Source of the DNA: CAYSFW01 sp050329935
Lineage (GTDB): Bacteria > Pseudomonadota > Gammaproteobacteria > UWMA-0217
NCBI GenBank assembly: GCA_050329935.1
Contig: JBHJOI010000105.1
Span: forward strand, 1-64,000
Direction: 5' to 3'
DNA: 64,000 nucleotides
In this document: piece after piece, positions 52,639-61,758 of the stretch
How positions within the stretch are numbered: the first letter of the stretch is position 1
How the letters are laid out: each line of letters starts with the position of its first letter
The notes under the pieces: model-generated
What the model saw: only the letters and a program-made list of their open reading frames with translations
What the model was told of the DNA's origin: nothing
The model's database searches: none
Made by a program: the position numbers and the translations under genes

Positions 52639-53105
52639 GTTGGATCACGACCTGGCGCATCACTAAATCGAAATATCACGAAACGGCGTTCGATGGCGAA
52701 GGCGCGCGCCTCCACCCAGGGCGCTGGAACAGCCGGGGCGTCCCGATGGTCTACACCGCCGAGTCGCAAGCGCTCGCGATGCTTGAATTGCTGGTTCACC
52801 TCGAATCCGACGAGATCCTGTTCGCCCACTTTGTCGTGGTTCCGGTCCGAATACCCGAGGCGATCATCATGCGACTAGACGCCGCGACGCTGCCGACGGA
52901 TTGGCGGGCGCCGATGGCGCCGCGTTCCACCCGCGACCTGGTAGACCGCTGGATCGCATCCGGTCAGTCGCTAGCGCTCGGAGTGCCAAGCGTGCTCGTG
53001 CCCACCGAGTCCAACTACCTGCTTAACCCACGCCACGCGAACCGCTCACGGCTGGAGATCGGCACACCCGTTTCGCTCTCGTTCGATCACCGTCTCGCAA
53101 AATGA
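52635..53105 (+). CDS. RES-domain toxin
   Basis: A 156-residue toxin starting at GTG 52635, which overlaps the antitoxin stop. An upstream in-frame ATG at 52566 lies within the antitoxin and is unlikely. Conserved features are WRITKSKY near the N-terminus, GEGARLHPGRWNSRG (Arg30), MVYTAESQALAMLELLVHL (Tyr40, Glu51) and ESNYLLNPRH near residue 130. RES toxins such as MbcT and ParT act on NAD+ or transfer ADP-ribose. All the family's key residues appear present, so the toxin is probably active. Confidence 0.9.
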   Translation: MSWITTWRITKSKYHETAFDGEGARLHPGRWNSRGVPMVYTAESQALAMLELLVHLESDEILFAHFVVVPVRIPEAIIMRLDAATLPTDWRAPMAPRSTRDLVDRWIASGQSLALGVPSVLVPTESNYLLNPRHANRSRLEIGTPVSLSFDHRLAK

Positions 53106-53232
53106 CCACCGCACCCCGGCCGTGGCGGCATTCGCCGTCCGCCCCTGGCACGCTAGCGTGCCGTTTCACTCACTTTCGCCCATGTGCGACACTTGCGCGC
53201 TCGTTACTTTGCCAGCCCGACGATCGCCCAGA

Positions 53233-56200
53233 ATGAATAGTGCCCCGCACGGCCTCCTGAACACCCGACTGGACACCCTCGCCCGCGACCAACCTCGATG
53301 GGGGCGTTTATACGGTGCGAGCCTCGCCCTCGCGCTCGCGGAGCTGGCACGCACAGCGAAGCGGTTTGTGACGATCATCGCCCCCGACAGCCACACCGCC
53401 GAGCAATTGGCGCAGGAGATCCGGTTTTTTTCGCGCCAGGCGGCGGATCGGCTCTTCCATCTACCGGACTGGGAAACCCTGCCTTACGACTTGTTCTCGC
53501 CGCACGAGGACATCATTTCGGAGCGCCTGGAGATCCTCAACGCCCTGCCGGGGCAGACACGCGGCATTCTGATCCTGCCAGTCAACACACTGCTGCAGCG
53601 GCTCGCGCCTCAGTCCTACCTGCTCGGACACAGCTTTGCGCTCGAACCGGGCGAACGCCTCGACCTCGAACGCTTCCGCGCCCGTCTCGGCGCCGCCGGA
53701 TATCGGACGGTGCAACAGGTGATGACCCACGGCGAGGTCGCCTACCGCGGCTCGCTGGTGGACGTATACCCGATGGGAAGCCGGGCACCGTACCGAATCG
53801 ACCTGTTCGACGACGAAATCGAATCGATCCGTGGCTTTGATCCGGAGACCCAAGCCTCGCGGGAAAAGGTCAACGCGATCAGCCTGTTGCCAGCGCACGA
53901 GTTTCCGCTCGACGAGGCGGGCGTCAAGGCATTCCGCCGTCGTTACCGCGAGCGGTTCGAGGGCGACCCACAGAAAAGCCAGATCTATGCCAGCGTCTCC
54001 AACGCCGCGCCGGTTGGCGGCATCGAATACTACTTGCCGTTGTTCTTCGATCAGACCGCGACCCTGTTCGACTACCTGCCGCGGGACACCCTGTTGTGTC
54101 ACTTCGACACGCTCGACAACGAGGTCGCGCAGTTTCACCAAGAAGTCGCGGGGCGCTATGAACAACGCCGCCACGACATCGTTCGCCCGATCCTGGCGCC
54201 GCACGAGATCTACCTGACGCCAGACGAACTTCAGCAACGGTTGGTCGGCTTGCAAACCCTGCAAGTCCAGCGTTTCGAACTGACCGACGTGCACGCCGGC
54301 GCGAACTTCGCCACCCAGGCCCTACCGGACCTGAGCCTGAAGCCTCGGCTCGACGCGCCGCTCGCGGCTTTCCAGGGCTTTCTCGCCGAACACCGCGGCC
54401 GTGTGCTGTTGACCGCCGATTCGACCGGACGCCGCGAGCATCTGCTCGACACCTTGCGGCCATTCGGTATCGTGCCCAAACCCATCGCCGACTGGAACGG
54501 CTTCCTATCGAGCGACGCGCCGATCGGCATCGCGGTGGCGCTGATCGAAACGGGCGTGACGCTGGCGGCCGACGGCATCAGCATCGTGCCCGAGGGACAG
54601 TTGTTCGGCGAGCGTGCGGCGCAACAGCGCCGACGCCGCCGGCCAACTCGCGACGCCGACGCGATCGTGCGCAATCTCGCCGACCTCACGATCGGCGCGC
54701 CGGTGGTGCATGAGGACAACGGCGTCGGCCGGTATCTTGGCTTGCAGCGGGTTGAGGTCGGCGGGGTCGAGGCCGAGTTTCTGCTCATCGAATACGCGGG
54801 CGGCGATAAACTCTACGTACCGGTCGCTTCGCTGCACCTCGTCAGTCGCTACACCGGCGCCGATCCCGAACACGCGCCGTTGCATCGACTCGGCACGGAT
54901 CAATGGCAAAAAGCGCGGCGCAAGGCCGCGCAAAAGGCGCGCGACGTCGCCGCCGAACTGCTTGAGATCCATGCCCGGCGCGCCGCGCGCAAGGGACACG
55001 CCTACGTCATCGAGGACGCGGAGTACCGCGCATTCGCCGCCACGTTCCCGTTCGAGGAAACCGAGGACCAACAGAACACGATCGACGCCGTGCTTGCCGA
55101 CCTCGCCGCCGACCGCCCCACCGACCGCGTGGTGTGCGGCGATGTCGGCTTCGGCAAAACCGAGGTCGCGATGCGGGCCGCGTTCGTGGTCGCCAACGGT
55201 GGCCGGCAGGTCGTCGTGCTGGTGCCCACCACCCTGCTCGCACAGCAACACGCCCAGAATTTCGCCGACCGCTTCGCCGACTGGCCGCTACGGATCGAAT
55301 CGTTGTCGCGTTTTCGCACCGCGAAGGAACAGAAGCAGGTGCTGGACGCACTCGCCCACGGCACGGTCGACATCGTCATCGGCACCCATCGCCTGCTCCA
55401 GGGCGACGTCAAGTTCAAGAATCTTGGGCTCGTCATCGTCGATGAGGAACACCGCTTCGGCGTGCGGGACAAGGAGCGCCTGAAAGCGCTGCGCGCCGAG
55501 GTCGACCTGCTCACCCTCACCGCGACACCCATTCCGCGCACGCTGAACATGTCGCTGGCGGGCCTGCGCGACCTCTCGATCATCGCGACACCGCCGGTAC
55601 AACGCCACGCGATCAAGACCTTCGTCGCAGAATGGGACAAGACCCTGGTCAGCGAGGCGTGTCTGCGCGAGATCCGACGCGGTGGCCAGGTGTACTACCT
55701 ACACAACGAGGTCAAGACGATCGAGAAGCGCGCGCGCGAACTGGCCGAGATCGTGCCCGAGGCCAATATTCGCTTCGCTCACGGCCAAATGCGCGAAACC
55801 GAACTCGAACACGTGATGCTCGATTTTTATCACCAGCGCTTCAACATCCTGGTTTCGACCACAATCATCGAAAGCGGCATCGACGTCCCCTCGGCCAACA
55901 CGATTATCATCGATCGCGCCGATAAATTTGGCTTGTCACAGCTACATCAGCTACGGGGCCGCGTTGGCCGCTCGCACCATCGCGCCTACGCCTACCTGCT
56001 GGTGCCGGAGCGGCAGGCGATGACCGCCGACGCGGTCAAACGACTGGAGGCGATCGAGTCCCTGGAGGATCTTGGCGTCGGCTTCACCCTGGCCACGCAC
56101 GACCTCGAGATCCGTGGCGCGGGCGAGTTGCTCGGCGAAGAACAAAGCGGACAGATTCAGGAAATCGGTTTCAACCTCTACAACGAATTATTGCAGCGCG

Positions 56201-56712
56201 CCGTCAAGGCATTGAAATCCGGACAGTTGCCTGAATCGCTCGACGCGCCAAGCGCGCGCACCGAAGTCGACCTTGGAGTACCCGCCCTGCTGCCGGAGGA
56301 CTATGTAAACGACGTTCACACGCGACTGATCCTGTACAAACGCATCGCCGCGGCTCAGACGGAAAGTGAACTGCGCGAGCTGCAAGTCGAGTTGATCGAC
56401 CGCTTTGGCCTACTTCCAGACGCCGCGAAAAACCTGTTCACGGTCACCCACCTCAAGCTCAAGGCTGCTCCGCTCGGGATTCGCAAGATCGACGTCGGTG
56501 CCGTATCCGGGCGGGTATTGTTCGATGCCGAGCCCAAGATCGACGTCGCGCGCTTGATCGGCCTGATCCAGAAGTCGCCCAGGATCTACAAACTCGAGGG
56601 GCAGGAAAAGCTCAAGTTCATGCTCGATGACCAGGCGGCGAGCGATCGCGTGGGCTGGATCGAACGCCTGCTGGAAACCCTTGCGCCGACGACGCCCGCG
56701 CCGAAGCGCTAA
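53233..56712 (+). CDS. mfd: Transcription-repair coupling factor
   Basis: About 1159 residues from MNSAPHGLL; a longer frame begins at 53122. Mfd removes stalled RNA polymerase and recruits UvrA. The UvrB-like N-terminal region has FHLPDWETLPYDLFSPHEDIISERLEIL. The RNA-polymerase-interacting domain holds VVHEDNGVGRYLGLQRVEVGGVEAEFLLIEYAGGDKLYVPV. The helicase has Walker A CGDVGFGKTEVAMRAAF, VIVDEEHRFGVRDKERLK, LTATPIPRTLNMSL and QLRGRVGRSHHRAYAYLL. The C-terminal TRCF domain is complete. It overlaps the convergent hydrolase gene by 4 bases. Confidence 0.97.
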   Translation: MNSAPHGLLNTRLDTLARDQPRWGRLYGASLALALAELARTAKRFVTIIAPDSHTAEQLAQEIRFFSRQAADRLFHLPDWETLPYDLFSPHEDIISERLEILNALPGQTRGILILPVNTLLQRLAPQSYLLGHSFALEPGERLDLERFRARLGAAGYRTVQQVMTHGEVAYRGSLVDVYPMGSRAPYRIDLFDDEIESIRGFDPETQASREKVNAISLLPAHEFPLDEAGVKAFRRRYRERFEGDPQKSQIYASVSNAAPVGGIEYYLPLFFDQTATLFDYLPRDTLLCHFDTLDNEVAQFHQEVAGRYEQRRHDIVRPILAPHEIYLTPDELQQRLVGLQTLQVQRFELTDVHAGANFATQALPDLSLKPRLDAPLAAFQGFLAEHRGRVLLTADSTGRREHLLDTLRPFGIVPKPIADWNGFLSSDAPIGIAVALIETGVTLAADGISIVPEGQLFGERAAQQRRRRRPTRDADAIVRNLADLTIGAPVVHEDNGVGRYLGLQRVEVGGVEAEFLLIEYAGGDKLYVPVASLHLVSRYTGADPEHAPLHRLGTDQWQKARRKAAQKARDVAAELLEIHARRAARKGHAYVIEDAEYRAFAATFPFEETEDQQNTIDAVLADLAADRPTDRVVCGDVGFGKTEVAMRAAFVVANGGRQVVVLVPTTLLAQQHAQNFADRFADWPLRIESLSRFRTAKEQKQVLDALAHGTVDIVIGTHRLLQGDVKFKNLGLVIVDEEHRFGVRDKERLKALRAEVDLLTLTATPIPRTLNMSLAGLRDLSIIATPPVQRHAIKTFVAEWDKTLVSEACLREIRRGGQVYYLHNEVKTIEKRARELAEIVPEANIRFAHGQMRETELEHVMLDFYHQRFNILVSTTIIESGIDVPSANTIIIDRADKFGLSQLHQLRGRVGRSHHRAYAYLLVPERQAMTADAVKRLEAIESLEDLGVGFTLATHDLEIRGAGELLGEEQSGQIQEIGFNLYNELLQRAVKALKSGQLPESLDAPSARTEVDLGVPALLPEDYVNDVHTRLILYKRIAAAQTESELRELQVELIDRFGLLPDAAKNLFTVTHLKLKAAPLGIRKIDVGAVSGRVLFDAEPKIDVARLIGLIQKSPRIYKLEGQEKLKFMLDDQAASDRVGWIERLLETLAPTTPAPKR

Positions 56713-57545
56713 TCCCCAGCCTCGCAAGCGGCGCCGAGTGCCTTCAGGCGCGCCGCGAACGCGTCGCGATAGGTCATCGACAAATGAACGTCGTTATGCC
56801 CAACGCCGGGCAAGCGCAACAACTCCGCGTCCGGGCGGAGGCCGACCAGACGCTCCGCGTGCTCCAGCGGAATGATCTCGTCCGCCTCACCATGCACCAC
56901 GAAAACCGGCATGCGTACCTCCGGAAGCCAGTTTTCGGTCGGCATCGGATAACGCAATAGTCGTGTCGGAATCCACGGAAAATACTCGCCCGCCAGCTCG
57001 CGCAAACTCGTGTAGGGCGAGACCAGCATCAGCAGCTCGGCCTCCACCTCCCGCGCAAGGCGGGTCGCAAGCCCGGTGCCGAGCGAGCGCCCGTAGAGCA
57101 CGATCGGAACACTGGGGTATTGCGGTGCCAGGTGCAGCCACGCGGCGCGCACATCGGCATGCAACTGATCCTCGCTTTCGATCCGTCCCGTGCTCTTGCC
57201 GTAGCCGCGATAGTCGAGCATGAACAGATCCCACTCGAGGCCGCGGTAAAAATCGACACCGGTGAACCAGTTATCCAGACTGCCGGCGTTACCATGGAGA
57301 AAGAACACCACGCCGCGCGGCGCATCGTTACGCAAATGCAACGCGCTGAGTACCGCACCGTCGACGGGAAGCATCACCTCCTCCACGCTCGCGAGATCGA
57401 ACCGATGCTCGGGTGGCAGCCGTGTCGGAAAAAATAGAAATGACTCCTGGCTCACCCACATCCAACCCAGCGCAAGTCCGTAAGGCAGTGACAGGATCAA
57501 CGCCAGCAGCGTGAGTCGAATCCGACGTGAAACAAGGCGCGACAT
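56709..57545 (-). CDS. Membrane-anchored alpha/beta hydrolase
   Basis: A 278-residue protein. An N-terminal membrane helix (LTLLALILSLPYGLALGWMWV) anchors it. The hydrolase fold has the oxyanion motif FFLHGNAGSLDNW and LDYRGYGKSTG. The nucleophile elbow is GRSLG, with Ser near residue 154. The likely acid is in VVHGEADEIIPLEHAE and the catalytic His in GVGHNDVHLSMTY. It resembles the ABHD17/Bem46 group of serine hydrolases, but the substrate is unknown. Confidence 0.85.
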   Translation of the reverse strand: MSRLVSRRIRLTLLALILSLPYGLALGWMWVSQESFLFFPTRLPPEHRFDLASVEEVMLPVDGAVLSALHLRNDAPRGVVFFLHGNAGSLDNWFTGVDFYRGLEWDLFMLDYRGYGKSTGRIESEDQLHADVRAAWLHLAPQYPSVPIVLYGRSLGTGLATRLAREVEAELLMLVSPYTSLRELAGEYFPWIPTRLLRYPMPTENWLPEVRMPVFVVHGEADEIIPLEHAERLVGLRPDAELLRLPGVGHNDVHLSMTYRDAFAARLKALGAACEAGD

Positions 57546-57907
57546 GGGTGGGTGACTGAAAGTTAAATTTGAGAAAACGAGTTCGCGGTAAGCTTCGCCG
57601 CTTCAGAGTGAGTAGGCCGCATGCCCAATCGCGATCGCGCCGCTCCCTCCAACCGGGGCCTTTCGCGATACTTAAGTGTAGACGCTCGCGGACCCGGCAC
57701 CTCGGCGACGGCCATGAATGCGGCGGTGATTGCGCCTCCTCCGGCTATTGCCGCGGGCACGATCGCTGTTTGGCGCCTGTTTTCCAAGCTCGCCTTGACC
57801 CAGATCATGCCATTTACGTGATTCAGGTTTGGATAATGCGACGTTAAGCGTAAAATCCCCCGCAATTTTGTAGGAATTGCCGACTCTTAACCAACCGGAG
57901 ACACTTC
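57546..57907. other. Promoter region of hppA, no gene seen
   Basis: A space of about 360 bases between divergent genes. Short frames on both strands have no coding character. The sequence closest to hppA is AT-rich (GATTCAGGTTTGGATAATGCG, CGTAAAATCCCCC) and probably holds the promoter; CCGGAG lies 10 bases before the hppA ATG. Confidence 0.4.
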
Positions 57908-59923
57908 ATGACGTTAGGTTTGCTGTTCGCGCTCTTATGCGCATTGGGGGCCATCGCGTATGGCGCCTGGTCAGTTCGCTGGCTACTCGCCAAGCCGGAA
58001 GGCAACGCCGAGATGCGCAGCATCAGCCTTGCCATCCAGGAGGGCGCGGCCGCCTACATGAAGCGCCAGTACACGACCATCATGCTGGTCGGCGCGGTGC
58101 TCTACCTGATCATCCTGTTCGGCCTGAATCCGGCGACCGCCTTCGGCTTCGCGGTTGGCGCGGCGCTCTCGGCCCTGGCCGGTTATGTCGGGATGTATGT
58201 CTCGGTACGCTCCAACGTGCGAACCGCGCAGGCAGCCTACGACGGCATGGACGCGGCATTCCAGGTTGCATTTCGCGGCGGCGCGGTGACCGGCATGCTG
58301 GTGGCGGGTCTCGGTCTTATTGGTGTCGCGCTATATTACAGTCTGTTGCTGATGTTCGGCGTACAGGATCCGATCCAGCCGTTGCTTGGCCTTGCATTCG
58401 GCGGCTCGTTGATCTCGATTTTCGCCCGTCTTGGCGGTGGAATTTTCACCAAAGGCGCCGACGTCGGCGCGGACCTGGTCGGCAAAGTCGAAGCCGGCAT
58501 TCCCGAGGACGACCCCCGCAACCCGGCGGTCATCGCCGACAACGTCGGCGACAACGTGGGCGACTGCGCCGGCATGGCGGCCGACCTGTTCGAGACCTAT
58601 GCGGTGACCATCATCGCCACGATGCTGCTGGGCGCGCTGATGATCGGCGCCAATTCGACTGCCGTTATCTATCCGCTGGTCCTCGGCGGCGCCTCCATCC
58701 TTGCGTCGATCGCGGCCACCTTCTTCGTCAAGATCCAACCCGGCAAGAAAATCATGAGCGCGCTTTATCGCGGCGTGGTCGTTTCCGGTGGACTGGCGGC
58801 GATTGCGTTCCTGCCAATCACCCGCATGCTGCTTGGCGATAGCGTGGTGATCGAAGGCACGACCTATTCCTGGCTCTCGATCTACGGCGCGGCGCTGGTT
58901 GGCCTGGCACTCACCGCGGCGATGGTCATGATCACCGAGTACTACACGGCAACCGAGTACAAACCGGTGCGCCATATCGCCGAGGCCTCGCTGACTGGAC
59001 ACGCGACCAACATCATCGCCGGCATCGGCATTTCGATGAAGTCCACCGCGGCACCGGTACTCGCCGTCTGTCTATCGATCTGGGCCTCGTATGAAATGGG
59101 CGGGCTCTACGGCATCGCGGTCGCCGCGACCGCGATGCTGTCGATGACCGGCATGATCGTCGCGCTCGACGCCTATGGCCCGATCACGGACAACGCGGGC
59201 GGCATCGCCGAGATGGCTGACCTGCCTCCGGAAATCCGCAACATCACCGACCCGCTCGACGCCGTCGGCAACACCACCAAGGCCGTCACCAAGGGCTACG
59301 CGATCGGGTCGGCCGGACTAGCGGCGCTGGTTCTGTTCGCTGACTACTCGCACCACTTCGACAGCACGGTGAACTTCTCGCTGTCCAACCACATGATCAT
59401 CATCGGCCTGTTCATCGGCGGCATGATTCCATTCCTGTTTGGCGCGATGGCGATGGAAGCGGTCGGGCGCGCGGCAGGTGGCATCGTCAACGAGGTGCGA
59501 CGCCAGTTCCGCGAAATTCCCGGCATCATGGACCGCACCGCGAAGCCTGACTATTCGCGCGCGGTCGACATGCTCACCAAGTCGGCCATCCGCGAGATGA
59601 TCGTACCGTCCCTGTTGCCGGTGCTGATCCCGATCCTGGTCGGCGTGTTCCTTGGCAAGGAAGCGCTCGGCGGCCTGCTGATCGGCACCATCGTCACCGG
59701 CTTGTTCGTCGCGATCTCGATGACGACCGGCGGCGGCGCCTGGGATAACGCCAAGAAGTACATCGAGGACGGCCATCACGGCGGCAAGGGCTCCGACGCC
59801 CACAAGGCTGCGGTCACCGGCGACACCGTGGGCGACCCCTACAAGGACACCGCCGGCCCCGCGATCAACCCATTGATCAAGATCATCAACATCGTCGCGC
59901 TGTTGCTGGTTCCGCTACTGTAG
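57908..59923 (+). CDS. hppA: K+-independent H+-translocating membrane pyrophosphatase
   Basis: A 671-residue protein with about 16 membrane helices that couples pyrophosphate hydrolysis to proton pumping. The catalytic loop GGGIFTKGADVGADLVGKVEAGIPEDDPRNPAVIADNVGDNVGDCAGMAADLFE is intact. The sequence GNTTKAVTKGYAIGSAGLA has Lys where K+-dependent enzymes have Ala, which marks the K+-independent subclass. DTVGDPYKDTAGPAINPLIKI is the conserved C-terminal block. In a lithotroph the pump would conserve energy from pyrophosphate, including that released by AMP/APS chemistry (inference). Confidence 0.95.
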   Translation: MTLGLLFALLCALGAIAYGAWSVRWLLAKPEGNAEMRSISLAIQEGAAAYMKRQYTTIMLVGAVLYLIILFGLNPATAFGFAVGAALSALAGYVGMYVSVRSNVRTAQAAYDGMDAAFQVAFRGGAVTGMLVAGLGLIGVALYYSLLLMFGVQDPIQPLLGLAFGGSLISIFARLGGGIFTKGADVGADLVGKVEAGIPEDDPRNPAVIADNVGDNVGDCAGMAADLFETYAVTIIATMLLGALMIGANSTAVIYPLVLGGASILASIAATFFVKIQPGKKIMSALYRGVVVSGGLAAIAFLPITRMLLGDSVVIEGTTYSWLSIYGAALVGLALTAAMVMITEYYTATEYKPVRHIAEASLTGHATNIIAGIGISMKSTAAPVLAVCLSIWASYEMGGLYGIAVAATAMLSMTGMIVALDAYGPITDNAGGIAEMADLPPEIRNITDPLDAVGNTTKAVTKGYAIGSAGLAALVLFADYSHHFDSTVNFSLSNHMIIIGLFIGGMIPFLFGAMAMEAVGRAAGGIVNEVRRQFREIPGIMDRTAKPDYSRAVDMLTKSAIREMIVPSLLPVLIPILVGVFLGKEALGGLLIGTIVTGLFVAISMTTGGGAWDNAKKYIEDGHHGGKGSDAHKAAVTGDTVGDPYKDTAGPAINPLIKIINIVALLLVPLL

Positions 59924-59936
59924 GCATTCACGCCGC

Positions 59937-59968
59937 CCGCGCCGGCCGCCCTCGTGGCGCCGGCGCGG
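59937..59968 (+). terminator. Strong GC hairpin after hppA
   Basis: The arms CCGCGCCGG and CCGGCGCGG pair perfectly, with an inner CGCC/GGCG stem around CTCGT. There is no T-tract, so it is a probable stability element or weak terminator. Confidence 0.55.
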
Positions 59969-59970
59969 CA

Positions 59971-60201
59971 TTGATTAATCAGCCGCCACGGCGCGACAGG
60001 TCAGGGATCGGGACACTTCCGAAGCTGACCGGTAGGACGGCCGAGGCTATTCAGGCAAAACTTGAGTCGTACAAAGCCAAGAGGACGCCGGTCGGTTTGC
60101 GGTCGGCGTTGTTGTATGAGATCGCGGGTGCGCTGAGTGAGACCAGGATCAGCACCTTGACCACGCACATCGCGTCATTTCAAGGCTTAAAGGTCGATTG
60201 A
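59971..60201 (+). pseudogene. Heme-less fragment of a class I cytochrome c
   Basis: The frame reads IGTLPKLTGRTAEAIQAKLESYKAKRTPVGLRSALLYEIAGALSETRISTLTTHIASFQGLKVD. This is the C-terminal half of a class I cytochrome c: IPxLxGQxAxYIxxxLxxYK..., then the LSDxDIxALAxYxASL helix. No CxxCH heme site is found upstream in any frame. It begins only 47 bases after hppA, so the heme-binding half has been lost. It lies beside an intact cytochrome c on the other strand. Confidence 0.5.
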
Positions 60202-60256
60202 AACCCCGGCAGGGGAAAATTCTGCTTTACGCGGCAAGTCCGCGCCTTCACAACGA

Positions 60257-60283
60257 TCGAGGCGGGTTTGTCACCCGCCTCGA
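60257..60283. terminator. Hairpin terminator downstream of cytochrome c gene
   Basis: An 11-bp stem (arms TCGAGGCGGGT and ACCCGCCTCGA) around a 5-base loop, located 24 bases after the cytochrome stop. A-rich sequence on one side gives only a short T-run; it may serve both strands. Confidence 0.6.
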
Positions 60284-60306
60284 AATAACCACGGAAACTT
60301 GGTTTC

Positions 60307-60615
60307 CTACTGCGACATCAACCACTTGGCGATCGCGGCCGCGTCCTCGTCGGGCACGTTGGCTTGTGGCGGCATCGGGATCTTGCCGTACTTACCCTTC
60401 ACGCCCTTCTTGATCGCTTGCGCGAGCACGGTTTCCGCATCGGCGGTAGCCTTGTTCGCGGCGGCGATTTCCTTCCAGCTTGGGCCGACCATTTTCTTGT
60501 CGGCGGTATGGCAGGTGTTGCACTTGTGCTTGGTCGCCAATTCGGCGCTTGCATTTGCGGCACCAGCGAATGCCAGCAGCGCGGCGACGGAAATGACGGT
60601 AGCGATTTTTTTCAT
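60307..60615 (-). CDS. Periplasmic cytochrome c (c551/c552 type)
   Basis: About 102 residues from MKKIATVISV; an in-frame extension to 60699 has no signal peptide logic. AGGAAA lies before this ATG. The signal peptide is cleaved near NASAELA. The heme motif is CNTCH, followed by VGPSWKEIAAANKATADAETVLAQAIKKGVKGKYGKIPMPPQ, with Met as sixth ligand in PMPPQ. The ending EDAAAIAKWLMSQ is the class I C-terminal helix. It is a small electron carrier, likely serving terminal oxidation. Confidence 0.92.
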   Translation of the reverse strand: MKKIATVISVAALLAFAGAANASAELATKHKCNTCHTADKKMVGPSWKEIAAANKATADAETVLAQAIKKGVKGKYGKIPMPPQANVPDEDAAAIAKWLMSQ

Positions 60616-60747
60616 CGAGTGTTTCCTTTGGTTGGATTTTACGGGAATCGTGAACGACTCAGGTTTCAAAGATAGACGTTGCGTGTCGGGGTCGTACATG
60701 ACTTAAATCAACGAATTTGCCCGATGACGCGGGACGAAACCCGGGCG

Positions 60748-61653
60748 TCACTGGTGATAATCGGGCGTCGCCAAGCTGTTGCCGGCGGTCAGACCAGCCT
60801 CCAACGCGGCGCAACCAGACCCCAGTCGTAGCCCCAGGTCGCCCTCCACCGGTAACCCCTCCCGCGCGGCCAAACTGCATTGCAGATCGATCACTTGCGA
60901 CAGCAGCTGAAGCGGACGATTGCCGCGGTAAGTATCGCGCATCTGGTGGGCCAGCTCGGCGTAGCGACACATCTCGGTTTCCGACAATTGCGCATCCATC
61001 AATAACAAACGCGCGGCTTCGGGCGCGAATACCGTGGCATTCTGCACCGCGCGCTCGAGGTAGCTTACGCCGAGATACCGATCCCCGGCAAAATTAACCA
61101 GCTTCAGCGCGAGTTTCTGGTCTTCCGGTACGGACCCCGCTACTACCTCAAACATGCCGAGGAGGACATAGGCGTCACCGAGATCGGGCCGTGCGGCGAT
61201 CAAGGACTCGAGCGTCTCACGACCCGCGCTCGCGGCGCCATAGGCGCGAATCGACTGCGACTGCGCGGCGTGAATCAGCGACTTGTACGCCTGAGCTAGA
61301 CCCAGCGCCAATGCCTGGTCGGCGTTATTCAGATCGCCCCCTTCGTGGCGCGCGATAATTCGTTCGAATATTGCCAGGGCCTTGTCCCAGAATGGCTGGC
61401 GATCGAGCCGGTCATCCACGTAGGGCTTTGCCATCTCGGTCAAGGCACGAAACACATCGAGCAACGGTTGCTCGGGCTCACGCGCCGCCCAGTCTTGAGT
61501 CAGGCTTTGTGCCCGACCGATATCAAGATTGATGATGCTATCGACCACCGCACGCCCGGGATGAACGTTGGCGCAAGCTTGGGCATGCGCCGGACTGGCC
61601 GCGAATACCACAGCCAGCGCTCCGCAGGTAATCAATCGTTGCACATACTTCAT
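60748..61653 (-). CDS. Secreted helical (TPR-like) protein of unknown function
   Basis: About 301 residues from MKYVQRLITC; an in-frame extension to 61755 is unlikely. The signal peptide is cleaved near SPAHAQAC. The rest is nearly all helical with paired helices, e.g. FWDKALAIFERIIARHEGGDLNNADQALALGLAQAYKSLIHAAQ and LIAARPDLGDAYVLLGMFEVVAG, which resembles tetratricopeptide repeats. Several Cys residues (C25, the YRCM-like area and near the end) could form disulfides. I do not recognise a named family. It is followed by no obvious partner. Confidence 0.7.
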   Translation of the reverse strand: MKYVQRLITCGALAVVFAASPAHAQACANVHPGRAVVDSIINLDIGRAQSLTQDWAAREPEQPLLDVFRALTEMAKPYVDDRLDRQPFWDKALAIFERIIARHEGGDLNNADQALALGLAQAYKSLIHAAQSQSIRAYGAASAGRETLESLIAARPDLGDAYVLLGMFEVVAGSVPEDQKLALKLVNFAGDRYLGVSYLERAVQNATVFAPEAARLLLMDAQLSETEMCRYAELAHQMRDTYRGNRPLQLLSQVIDLQCSLAAREGLPVEGDLGLRLGSGCAALEAGLTAGNSLATPDYHQ

Positions 61654-61758
61654 GCGTATAACCCCCCACGCAGAACCTCTCTCGGAGAGTTTAGCAAGCC
61701 GAACGGTGGTTTTCTGGTGATAAGCGCGGTTGACACAAGCGTTTACCGATTCCACCGC

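Noticed and set aside
52093..53105. Mobile island carrying the toxin-antitoxin pair
   Set aside because: Base composition matches neighbours and there are no repeats, integrase or tRNA site at the borders.
57563..57865. 100-codon minus-strand frame before hppA
   Set aside because: No ribosome-binding site, no recognisable domain, and it occupies the hppA promoter region.
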